A DNA stretch of 64,000 nucleotides, from the NCBI GenBank assembly GCA_030770545.1, contig CM061093.1:372001-436000 (forward strand). Direction: 5' to 3'. This document shows positions 49,241 through 59,171 of the stretch, piece after piece (position 1 is the stretch's first letter; the number at the start of each line of letters is the position of its first letter). The translations under genes were made by a program, and so were the position numbers. The notes below the pieces were generated by a model. That model saw only the letters and a program-made list of their open reading frames with translations. It made no database searches and had not been told where the DNA came from. This stretch comes from Macropodus opercularis. Taxonomy: Eukaryota; Chordata; Actinopteri; Anabantiformes; Osphronemidae.

Positions 49241-52200
49241 TCCAAAGTACTGTACTTTTGGTCTGAAATGCACAGAACAGGCGATTCTAAGCGTTTTGGC
49301 ACTGTTTCCAGCCTCAGTGATGCTTTAAGCTGTTGCATCTTAATGCAAGCAATGTGAATAAAGTTTCTGTGCTATATATGATCCAAATACATCCCTGAAG
49401 CAGGCAAACACCTTTAAAATGTATTTTAATAACTTTGATTGAAGTAGTGTTGTTTTGGTCTTCAATGCATAGAACAGGCGAGTCTAAGCGTTTTGGCACT
49501 GTTTCCAGCCTCAGTGATGCTATAAGCTGTTGGATTCTAATGCAAGCATTGCCAATGAAGTTTCTGTGCCAGATATGATCCAAATACATCCCTTGAGCAG
49601 GCAAACACCTTTAAAATGCATTTAAATCACTTTCATTGAAGTAGTGTTCTTTTGGTCTGAAATGCACAGAACAGGCGATTCTAAGCGTTTTCGCACTGTT
49701 TCCAGCCTCAGTGATGCTTTAAGCTGCTGCATCTTAATGCAGGCAATGGCAATGAAGTTTTTGTTCTAGATATGTTCCAAATACATCCCTGAAGCAGACA
49801 AACACCTTTAAAATGTATTTAAATAACTTTGATTAAAGTAGTGTTCTTTTGGTCTGAAATGCACAGAACAGGCGATTCTAAGCGTTTTGGCACTGTTTCC
49901 AGCCTCAGTGATGCTCTAAGCTGTTGCATTCTAATGCAAGCAAAGTCAATGAAGTTTATGTGCTAGATATGATCCAAATACATCCCTGAAGCAGGCAAAC
50001 ACCTTTAAAATGCATTTAAATCACTTTGATTAAAGTAGTGTTCTTTTGGTCTGAAATGCACAGAACAGGCGATTCTAAGCGTTTTGGCACTGTTTCCAGC
50101 CTCAGTGATGCTTTAAGCTGTTGCATCTTAATGCAAGCAATGTGAATAAAGTTTCTGTGCTATATATGATCCAAATACATCCCTGAAGCAGGCAAACACC
50201 TTTAAAATGTATTTAAATAACTTTGATTAAAGTAGTGTTCTTTTGGTCTGAAATGCACAGAACAGGCGATTCTAAGCGTTTTCGCACTGTTTCCAGCCTC
50301 AGTGATGCTCTAAGCTGTTGCATTCTAATAGAAGCAATGCCAATGAAGTTTCTGTGCTAGATATGACCCAAATACATCCCTGAAGCAGACAAACACCTTT
50401 AAAATGTATTTAAATAACTTTGATTAAAGAAGTGTTCTTTTGGTCTGAAATGCACAGAACAGGCGATTCTAAGCGTTTTGGCACTGTTTCCAGCCTCAGT
50501 GATGCTTTAAGCTTCTGCATCTTAATGCAGGCAATGCCAATTAAGTTTCTTTGCTAGATATGTTCCAAATACATCCCTGAAGCAGGAAAACACCTTTAAA
50601 ATGCATTTAAATCACTTTGATTGAAGTAGTGTTCTTTTGGTCTGAAATGCACAGAACAGGCGATTCTAAGCGTTTTGGCACTGTTTCCAGCCTCAGTGAT
50701 GCTTTAAGCTTCTGCATCTTAATGCAGGCAATGCCAATTAAGTTTCTTTGCTAGATATGTTCCAAATACATCCCTGAAGCAGGAAAACACCTTTAAAATG
50801 CATTTAAATCACTTTGATTGAAGTAGTGTTCTTTTGGTCTGAAATGCACAGAACAGGCGATTCTAAGCGTTTTGGCACTGTTTCCAGCCTCAGTGATGCT
50901 TTAAGCTGCTGCATCTTAATGCAAGCAATGTGAATGAAGTTTCTGTGCTAGATGTGATCCAAATACATCCCTGAAGCAGGAAAACACCTTTAAAATGCAT
51001 TTAAATCACTTTGATTAAAGTAGTGTTCATTTGGTCTGAAATGCACAGAACAGGCGATTCTAAGCGTTTTGGCACTGTTTCCAGCCTCAGTGATGCTTTA
51101 AGCTGCAGCATCTTAATGCAAGCAATGTGAATGAAGTTTCTGTGCTAGATGTGATCCAAATACATCCCTGAAGCCGGAAAACACCTTTAAAATGCATTTA
51201 AAACACTTTGATTAAAGTAGTGTTCTTTTGGTCTGAAATGCATGGAACAGGTGATTCTAAGCGTTTTGGCACTGTTTCCAGCCTCAGTGATGCTCTAAGC
51301 TGTTGGATTCTAATGCAAGCAATGCCAATGAAGTTTCTGTGCCAGATATGATCCAAATACATCCCTTAAGCAGGCAAACACCTTTAAAATGCATTTAAAA
51401 CACTTTGATTAAAGTAGTGTTCTTTTGGTCTGAAATGCATGGAACAGGCGATTCTAAGCGTTTTCGCACGGTTTCCAGCCTCAGTGATGCTTTAAGCTGC
51501 TGCATCTTAATGCAAGCAATGGCAATGAAGTTTTTGTTCTAGATATGTTGCAAATACATTCTTGAAGCAGGCAAACACCTTTAAATTGCATTTAAATCAT
51601 TTAGACCAAAGTACTGTACTTTTGGTCTGAAATGCACAGAACAGGCGATTCTAAGCGTTTTGGCACTGTTTCCAGCCTCAGTGATGCTTTAAGCTGTTGA
51701 ATCTTAATGCAAGCAATGCCAATTCAGTTTCTGTGCCAGATATGATCCAAATACATTCCTGAAGCAGGCAAACACCTTTAAAATGTATTTTAATAACTTT
51801 GATTAAAGTAGTGTTCTCTTTGTCTGAAATGCACAGAACAGGCATTTCTAAGCGTTTTGGCACTGTGTCCAGCCTCAGTGATGCTTTAAGCTGTTGCATC
51901 TTAATTCAAGCAATGTGAATAAAGTTTCTGTGCTAGATATGATCCAAATACATCCCTGAAGCAGGAAAACACCTTTAAAATGCATTTAAAACACTTTGAT
52001 TAAAGTAGTATTCTTTTGGTCTGAAATGCACAGAACAGGCGATTCTAAGCGTTTTCGCACTGTTTCCAACCTCAGTGATGCTTTAAGCTGCTAAATCTTA
52101 ATGCACCAATGCCAATGAAGTTTCTGTGCCAGATATGATCCAAATACATCCCTGAAGCAAGCAAACACCTTTAAAATGCATTTAAATCACTTTCATTGAA

Positions 52201-54148
52201 GTAGTGTTCTTTTGGTCTGAAATGCACAGAACAGGCGATTCTAAGCGTTTTGGCACTGTTTCCAGCCTCAGTGATGCTTTAAGCTGCTGCATCTTAATGC
52301 AAGCAATGGCAATGAAGTTTCTGTGCTAGATATGACCCAAATACATCCCTGAAGCAGACAAATACCTTTAAAATGTATTTAAATAACTTTGATTAAAGTA
52401 GTGTTCTTTTGGTCTGAAATGCACAGAACAGGCGATTCTAAGCGTTTTGGCACTGTTTCCAGCCTCAGTGATGCTTTAAGCTGTTGCATCTTAATGCAAG
52501 CAATGGCAATGAAGTTTCTGTGCTAGATATGACCCAAATACATCCCTGAAGCAGACAAATACCTTTAAAATGCATTTAAAACACTTTGATTAAAGTAGTG
52601 TTCTCTTGGTCTGAAATGCACAGAACAGGCATTTCTAAGCGTTTTGGCACTGTTTCCAGCCTCAGTGATGCTTTAAGCTGTTGCATCTTAATGCAAGCAA
52701 TGTGAATAAAGTTTCTGTGCTAGATATGATCCAAATACATCCCTGAAGCAGGAAAACACCTTTAAAATGCATTTTAAACACTTTGATTAAAGTAGTATTC
52801 TTTTGGTCTGAAATGCACAGAACAGGCGATTCTAAGCGTTTTCGCACTGTTTCCAGCCTCAGTGATGCTTTAAGCTGCTAAATCTTAATGCACCAATGCC
52901 AATGAAGTTTCTGTGCCAGATATGATCCAAATACATCCCTGAAGCAGACAAATACCTTTAAAATGTATTTAAATAACTTTGATTAAAGTAGTGTTCATTT
53001 GGTCTGAAATGCACAGAACAGGCGAGTCTAAGCGTTTTGGCACTGTTTCCAGCCTCAGTGATGCTTTAAGCTGTTGCATCTTAATGCAAGCAATGTGAAT
53101 AAAGTTTCTGTGCTAGATATGATCCAAATACATCCCTGAAGCAGGCAAAGACCTTTAAAATGTATTTTAATAACTTTGATTAAAGTAGTGTTCTTTTGGT
53201 CTGAAATGCACAGAACAGGCGATTCTAAGCGTTTTCGCACTGTTTCCAGCCTCAGTGATGCTCTAAGCTGTTGCATTCTAATGGAAGCAATGCCAACGAA
53301 GTTTCTGTGCTAGATATGATCCAAATACATCCCTGAAGCAAGCAAACACCTTTAAAATGTATTTAAATAACTTTGATTAAAGTAGTGTTCTTTTGGTCTG
53401 AAATGCACAGAACAGGCGATTCTAAGCGTTTTGGCACTGTTTCCAGCCTCAGTGATGCTTTAAGCTGCTGCATCTTAATGCAGGCAATGGCAATGAAGTT
53501 TCTGTGCTAGATATGACCCAAATACATCCCTGAAGCAGACAAATACCTTTAAAATGCATTTAAAACACTTTGATTAAAGTAGTGTTCTCTTTGTCTGAAA
53601 TGCACAGAACAGGCATTTCTAAGCGTTTTGGCACTGTTTCCAGCCTCAGTGATGCTTTAAGCTGTTGCATCTTAATTCAAGCAATGTGAATAAAGTTTCT
53701 GTGCTAGATATGATCCAAATACATCCCTGAAGCAGGAAAACACCTTTAAAATGCATTTAAAACACTTTGATTAAAGTAGTATTCTTTTGGTCTGAAATGC
53801 ACAGAACAGGCGATTCTAAGCGTTTTCGCACTGTTTCCAGCCTCAGTGATGCTTTAAGCTGCTAAATCTTAATGCACCAATGCCAATGAAGTTTCTGTGC
53901 CAGATATGATCCAAATACATCCCTGAAGCAAGCAAACACCTTTAAAATGCATTTAAATCACTTTCATTGAAGTAGTGTTCTTTTGGTCTGAAATGCACAG
54001 AACAGGCGATTCTAAGCGTTTTGGCACTGTTTCCAGCCTCAGTGATGCTTTAAGCTGCTGCATCTTAATGCAGGCAATGGCAATGAAGTTTCTGTGCTAG
54101 ATATGACCCAAATACATCCCTGAAGCAGACAAATACCTTTAAAATGCA

Positions 54149-54175
<27 letters not shown>
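54149..54175 (-). other. Poly(A) tail of minus-strand retroelement (27 T on plus strand)
   Basis: An uninterrupted T run begins inside the satellite box AAAATGCATT and marks the 3' end of a retrotransposed minus-strand RNA. A minus-strand AATAAA lies just upstream at 54178-54183. The first T residues could belong to the satellite. Confidence 0.85.
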
Positions 54176-54181
<6 letters not shown>

Positions 54182-54403
54182 TTAATTTCAATCATTTCTT
54201 ATCCAATGTTACAAACATCAAAATACAATACATCAACCTCTGCCTACAATTGTGTGTTTCTTATCAAGACAGTTATCTTTGGACGATATTAGAAGATGAT
54301 AGTCAGCTGTCCTCTGTCCAGCTGACCCCATCTAGTGTCCCTCAGATAGTCTTCTTTGAACGATGGATCAAAACCATGGAAAAGATAGTCACAGTATTTA
54401 TTG

Positions 54404-55666
54404 TTATTTCTTCCGTCTGTTTGCAGATACGCCCCTGTGGGTTTTATGCTCTTGTAATACGCGCAGCTTCTTGCGCGCTGATAGGAGCCGCGCTATGTCT
54501 ATTTCCAGATCAGAGTCGTCCGCCTGCAGTTCATCCGGTGGGGTGTGTTGCGTCCGGGTTGTCTGCGAAGACTGCGAGGCAGTCGCCTCGGTCAAAGCAC
54601 TGAGAGGGAATATATTCCCAGAGGCCGAAAGCTCGGCTGACGCGCTGCCCTCTCCCTCATCCTGCTGAACGCCTGTGTCGCGCTGTGCGTCTTCCTCACC
54701 GAGATCCAGCGGCGCAGCATCCAAGTTCGGGCCGATGTCTGAGGTGGCACAGACCACTGTGTGCAGCGGCTTGGGTGACTCAGCACCACTAGAACTCTCC
54801 TCACCCCCGCCGCTAGATGTCTCCATGTCCATCTCTCCAACCTCATCGCATGCAGCTCGTTCACTAGGCTGCCCCCCCAAGTCACCCGCCTCCGGCTCGG
54901 GCTGCCCAGTCGAGCTCCTGTCAGACTCACTTCTCAGACAGACGCAATTGTCTAGGGTGTTGTTGCATAGACTGCATTTAGCCGAGAGCTTGGTACATTC
55001 TCTAGCATAGTGTCCTTGGGCACCGCAGCGATGACAAGTGAACTCTGGGCAGTCGCGTAGGATGTGCCCCGGTTTCATACAGAGCCTGCATACTCTGACT
55101 TGCCTGTCATGAATAACTCTGAAGTATTCAAAACCTCCAGCGGTGTTGAATCTCGCCGAATACGGTAGCGATTGCACGGTCTCAGTAAATTTGACCTTCA
55201 CATATCGTGTTCCATCAGCAATCTGTGTGCCCGGCCACATGCGCCTTTTAATGGGGGAGACTGCTTTCACCCCCCAATCTCGTAGCTTATTCAAAATATC
55301 ATCATCCGGTATGTAGACCGGCAAGCCCAGGAATGACACTACTAGCTCGTCATTTCCGAGTTCTCTGGCCATGACACACACATCTCCTATCTTGAATCCA
55401 TCCAGTAATTTTGCTTTCCCCGTCTCGTGGCTCATTGTTACCTCATATTTCTTTCCCCCGATGTACCGGCATGCGGTCAAGCCTCCACACAGCTCACGCG
55501 TACACTTCATCAATTCCATAGGCGTCACGGTGCTTTCCCCCTCCAGCTCCAGGCTAACTGTTAAATCCTGCCTGTAGTTATCCGTCATCCTTGGTCCAGA
55601 GTTGCTGCCAGTGAGTCCTCCTTGCTGCACCTGCACCGAGGTCGTCGATCCGATCGCTTGCGCCAT
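54404..55666 (-). CDS. LINE ORF1-type nucleic-acid-binding protein with two CCHC knuckles
   Basis: Intact frame of 420 codons from the ATG at 55664-55666 (MAQAIGSTTS). The open frame extends upstream to 55819, but that part encodes a low-complexity leader over a 12-base C run and is probably untranslated. Residues about 30-190 form a mixed alpha/beta region (KYEVTMSHETGKAKLLDGFK, then DDDILNKLRDWGVK) like the RNA-binding part of Tx1-type ORF1 and ZCCHC3-like proteins. CRLCMKPGHILRDC (193-206) and CHRCGAQGHYAREC (211-224) are two perfect CX2CX4HX4C knuckles. A third Cys cluster (231-243) is incomplete. An acidic, Ser/Glu-rich region (250-385) and a basic C-terminus (ARKKLRV...NRRKK) follow. 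Such proteins coat LINE RNA. It lies alone, without ORF2. A retrocopy of a ZCCHC3-like host gene is the main alternative. Confidence 0.75.
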   Translation of the reverse strand: MAQAIGSTTSVQVQQGGLTGSNSGPRMTDNYRQDLTVSLELEGESTVTPMELMKCTRELCGGLTACRYIGGKKYEVTMSHETGKAKLLDGFKIGDVCVMARELGNDELVVSFLGLPVYIPDDDILNKLRDWGVKAVSPIKRRMWPGTQIADGTRYVKVKFTETVQSLPYSARFNTAGGFEYFRVIHDRQVRVCRLCMKPGHILRDCPEFTCHRCGAQGHYARECTKLSAKCSLCNNTLDNCVCLRSESDRSSTGQPEPEAGDLGGQPSERAACDEVGEMDMETSSGGGEESSSGAESPKPLHTVVCATSDIGPNLDAAPLDLGEEDAQRDTGVQQDEGEGSASAELSASGNIFPLSALTEATASQSSQTTRTQHTPPDELQADDSDLEIDIARLLSARKKLRVLQEHKTHRGVSANRRKK

Positions 55667-55902
55667 TGTCCGTTCAAAAGAACCAATATGTTGCCAAGAA
55701 AAGTTTGAGGGCGAAGTCCCGCACGCCGAAAGAGCCCCCCCCCCCCAGCCAGCGGCAGCCGCCGGGGGACAGAGAGAAAAGAAAAAACACACAGAAAGCC
55801 GAATAAGTAAAAGGAGCAAAGGTAATAGGAAGAAAAAATCGAAAAAATCGAGAAAAAGTGGCGAGAGAAGCGGCTCACAAACACCTCAGCGTCTCACACA
55901 CG
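55667..55902 (-). other. 5' leader of the LINE-like element
   Basis: On the minus strand this begins with GTGTGAGACGCTGAGG and contains T- and C-rich runs followed by a run of 12 G (C at 55735-55746 on plus). It has no satellite similarity. The 5' end at about 55902 is set where CAGAACAGG satellite sequence resumes and could be off by a few bases. Confidence 0.6.
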
Positions 55903-58793
55903 TGCTCAGAACAGGCCATTCTAAGCGTTTTGGCACTGTTTCCAGCCTCAGTGATGCTTTAAGCTGCTGCATCTTAATGCAAGCAATGGCAATGAAGTTT
56001 TTGTTCTAGATATGTTGCAAATAAATCCTTGAAGCAGGAAAACACCTTTAAAATGCATTTAAATCACTTTGATTAAAGTAGTGTTCATTTGGTCTGAAAT
56101 GCACAGAACAGGCGATTCTAAGCGTTTTGGCACTGTTTTCAGCCTCAGTGATGCTTTAAGCTGTTGCATCTTAATGCAAGCAATGCCAATTCAGTTTCTG
56201 TGCTAGATATGATCCAAATACATCCCTGAAGCAGGAAAACACCTTTAAAATGCATTAAAATCACTTTGACCAAAGTACTGTACTTTTGGTCTGAAATGCA
56301 CAGAACAGGCGATTCTAAGCGTTTTGGCACTGTTTCCAGCCTCAGTGATGCTTTAAGCTGTTGAATCTTAATGCAAGCAATGCCAATTCAGTTTCTGTGC
56401 CAGATATGATCCAAATACATCCCTGAAGCAGGCAAACACCTTTAAAATGTATTTTAATAACTTTGATTGAAGTAGTGTTGTTTTGGTCTGAAATGCACAA
56501 AACAGGCGATTCTAAGCGTTTTCGCACGGTTTCCAGCCTCAGTGATGCTTTAAGCTGCTAAATCTTAATGCACCAATGCCAATGAAGTTTCTGTGCTAGA
56601 TATGTTCCAAATACATCCCTGAAGCAGGAAAACACCTTTAAAATGCATTTAAATCACTTTGATTAAAGTAGTGTTCTTTTGGTCTGAAATGCACAAAACA
56701 GGCGATTCTAAGCGTTTTGGCACTGTTTCCAGCCTCAGTGAAGCTTTAAGCTTCTGCATCTTAATGCAGGCAATGCCAATGAAGTTTCTGTGCTAGATAT
56801 GTTCCAAATACATCCCTGAAGCAGGAAAACACCTTTAAATTGCATTTAAATCATTTAGACCAAAGTACTGTACTTTTGGTCTGAAATGCACAGAACAGGC
56901 GATTCTAAGCGTTTTGGCACTGTTTCCAGCCTCAGTGATGCTCTAAGCTGTTGCATTCTAATGCAAGCAATGCCAATTCAGTTTCTGTGCTAGATATGAT
57001 CCAAATACATCCCTGAAGCAAGCAAACACCTTTAAAATGCATTTAAATCACTTTGATTAAAGTAGTGTTCTTTTGGTCTGAAATGCACAGAACAGGCGAG
57101 TCTAAGCGTTTTCGCACGGTTTACAGCCTCAGTGATGCTTTAAGCTGCTGCATCTTAATGCAAGCAATGGCAATGAAGTTTTTGTTCTAGATATGTTGCA
57201 AATACATCCTTGAAGCAGGCAAACACCTTTAAATTGCATTTAAATCATTTAGACCAAAGTACTGTACTTTTGGTCTGAAATGCACAGAACAGGCAATTCT
57301 AAGCGTTTTCGCACTGTTTCCAGCCTCAGTGATGCTTTAAGCTGCTGCATCTTAATGCAAGCAATGTGAATGAAGTTTCTGTGCTAGATATGATCCAAAT
57401 ACATCCCTGAAGCAGGAAAACACCTTTAAAATGCATTTAAATCACTTTGATTAAAGTAGTGTTCATTTGGTCTGAAATGCACAGAACAGGCGATTCTAAG
57501 CGTTTTGGCACTGTTTCCAGCCTCAGTGATGCTCTAAGCTGTTGGATTCTAATGCAAGCAATGCCAATGAAGTTTCTGTGCCAGATATGATCCAAATACA
57601 TCCCTTAAGCAGGCAAACACCTTTAAAATGCATTTAAATCATTTAGACCAAAGTACTGTACTTTTGGTCTGAAATGCACAGAACAGGCGATTCTAAGCGT
57701 TTTGGCACTGTTTCCAGCCTCAGTGATGCTTTAAGCTGCTGCATCTTAATGCAAGCAATGGCAATGAAGTTTTTGTTCTAGATATGTTGCAAATACATCC
57801 TTGAAGCAGGCAAACACCTTTAAATTGCATTTAAATCATTTAGACCAAAGTACTGTACTTTTGGTCTGAAATGCACAGAACAGGCGATTCTAAGCGTTTT
57901 GGCACTGTTTCCAGCCTCAGTGATGCTTAAGCTGTTGCATTCTAATGCAAGCAATGCCAATGAAGTTTCTGTGCTAGATATGATCCAAATACATCCCTGA
58001 AGCAAGCAAACACCTTTAAAATGCATTTAAATCACTTTGATTAAAGTAATGTTCTTTTGGTCTGAAATGCACAGAACAGGCGATTCTAAGCGTTTTGGCA
58101 CTGTTTCCAGCCTCAGTGATGCTTTAAGCTTCTGCATCTTAATGCAGGCAATGCCAATGAAGTTTTTGTTCTAGATATGTTGCAAATACATCCTTGAAGC
58201 AGGCAAACACCTTTAAATTGCATTTAAATCATTTAGACCAAAGTACTGTACTTTTGGTCTGAAATGCACAGAACAGGCGATTCTAAGCGTTTTGGCACTG
58301 TTTCCAGCCTCAGTGATGCTCTAAGCTGTTGCATTCTAATGCAAGCAAAGCCAATGAAGTTTCTGTGCTAGATATGATCCAAATACATCCCTGAAGCAGG
58401 AAAACACCTTTAAAATGCATTTAAATCACTTTGATTAAAGTAGTGTTCTTTTGGTCTGAAATGCACAGAACAGGCGATTCTAAGCGTTTTGGCACTGTTT
58501 CCAGCCTCAGTGATGCTTTAAGCTTCTGCATCTTAATGCAGGCAATGCCAATGAAGTTTCTGTGCTAGATATATGTTCCAAATACATCCCTGAAGCAGGA
58601 AAACACCTTTAAAATGCATTTAAATCACTTTGATTAAAGTAGTGTTCATTTGGTCTGAAATGCACAGAACATTTGCTCTAAGCTGTTGGATTCTAATGCA
58701 AGCAATGCCAATGAAGTTTCTGTGCTAGATATGATCCAAATACATCCCTGAAGCAGGCAAACACATTTAAAATGCATTTAAAACACTTTGATT
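55903..58793 (+). repeat. Satellite array, continuation after the LINE-like insertion
   Basis: Same monomer, same orientation and phase as the main array, about 14-15 copies. Subtypes with GACCAAAGTACTGTAC and with TTTTTGTTCTAGATATGTTGC are frequent. The last monomers before 58794 include a deletion joining GCACAGAACATTT to GCTCTAAGCTGTTGG at about 58670, which is shared with 62127 in a duplicated copy. Confidence 0.95.
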
Positions 58794-59171
58794 GCAGATG
58801 CAGATGTGAAACAAAAAATGAAATAAATGTCAGATGTATAATTGGTTTGAATAATAAGAGGTTTGAAGTTCAGTCGCATGTAATTCAACCCCATTGTTGT
58901 TCCACCAGCTTTTACTTGATGATTTACAGTGGACCTGAATACCAGGAGGTTGTTGGAAGTGTTTTGTTTCCTCTCTGCCAGTTCACTCCTCATATCTACA
59001 ACTTTTCTTAAGAAAAAAAGAAAACTTAGTTTTATATTTAAATCATTTACATATTATTCACCGTGAAAAAGGCAAAACAAACGTTCAAACAGTCATTACT
59101 GTTCGCATTCACACAACCTTCATCAATAATCATTACATTCCTGTTCTCTTGGTCTGAAATGCACAGAACAG
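57965..59171 (+). repeat. 1.2-kb segmental duplication, copy 1
   Basis: This stretch matches 61422-62628 at a constant offset of 3457 bp, with only about one base difference seen by eye (AGTAATG here at 58048, AGTAGTG there). It carries four satellite monomers, the deletion at about 58670, an ATATAT variant near 58570, and the 349-bp non-satellite block. Sharing all these private changes shows common descent rather than independent events. Confidence 0.92.
58794..59142 (+). other. 349-bp non-satellite block, copy 1
   Basis: Unique AT-rich sequence replaces AAAGTAGT between satellite TTTGATT and GTTCTCTTGG. It begins GCAGATGCAGATGTGAAAC and ends CATTACATTCCT. It has no poly(A) tail, no terminal inverted repeats that I can see, and no target duplication. 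Open stretches of 79 codons (plus, including some flanking satellite) and 71 codons (minus) show no recognisable motif. It may be captured genomic DNA or the remnant of an older transposon. Confidence 0.8.

Larger units (their letters stand above)
8110..54148 (+). repeat. Main satellite array, monomer about 197 bp, roughly 234 copies
   Basis: A continuous head-to-tail tandem array in one orientation. The period is exact where it can be measured: GTAGTGTTCTTTTGG at 45898 recurs at 46095, and marker variants recur at multiples of 197. Boxes present in nearly every copy include TTCTTTTGGTCTGAAATGCA, TGTTTCCAGCCTCAGTGATG, TCCAAATACATCCCTGAAG and CACCTTTAAAATGCATTTAA. Variation is concentrated at a few sites: GATT or GAGT, TTTGGCAC or TTTCGCAC, GCTGCATCTTAATGC or GTTGCATTCTAATGC, and TTGATT, TTGACC or TTGTCC. 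These variants occur in combinations that define monomer subtypes. The monomer is AT-rich and has no conserved long reading frame, since 197 is not a multiple of three. Length near a nucleosome repeat is compatible with a centromeric or pericentromeric satellite, but location is not shown by the sequence. Confidence 0.97.
54149..55902 (-). mobile_element. ORF1-only LINE-like retroelement (Tx1/L1-like), poly(A)-tailed
   Basis: A single insertion of about 1.75 kb, GC-rich against the AT-rich satellite, lies on the minus strand. From 5' to 3' it has a leader of about 235 bp with pyrimidine-rich runs, one intact ORF1 with two CCHC knuckles, about 230 bp of 3' sequence, and a poly(A) tail. No reverse transcriptase or endonuclease ORF2 is present, so it is either an internally deleted LINE or a retrocopy moved in trans. 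There is no clear target-site duplication. The left flank stops after AAAATGCATT and the right flank resumes near CAGAACAGG, so about 40 bp of the target monomer is missing. The intact frame argues for a fairly recent insertion. Confidence 0.85.

Noticed and set aside
42223..49604. Repeated 96-codon minus-strand open frames across the satellite (also near 31.0, 38.7, 39.9 and 56.3 kb)
   Set aside because: They are chance read-through of two adjacent monomers. The 197-bp unit is not a multiple of three, the frames appear only where particular variants remove stops, and the same residues recur because the DNA repeats. No start context, domain or codon-level conservation supports a gene.
8110..54148. 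CRISPR-like repeat-spacer array
   Set aside because: The repeat unit is continuous at 197 bp with variation spread at fixed sites. There are no unique spacers of uniform length and no cas genes, and the context is eukaryotic.
54250..55577. Plus-strand open frames over the LINE-like element (54250-54603, 54363-54668, 54675-55010, 55371-55577)
   Set aside because: They are antisense shadows of the intact minus-strand ORF1, which has clear zinc knuckles.
55667..55819. Upstream Met at 55819 as the real ORF1 start, with a signal peptide
   Set aside because: The 51 extra residues include a hydrophobic leader only because of T-rich and G-run sequence. ORF1 proteins of this kind act in RNA particles, not in the secretory path, and the ATG at 55666 gives a normal N-terminus.
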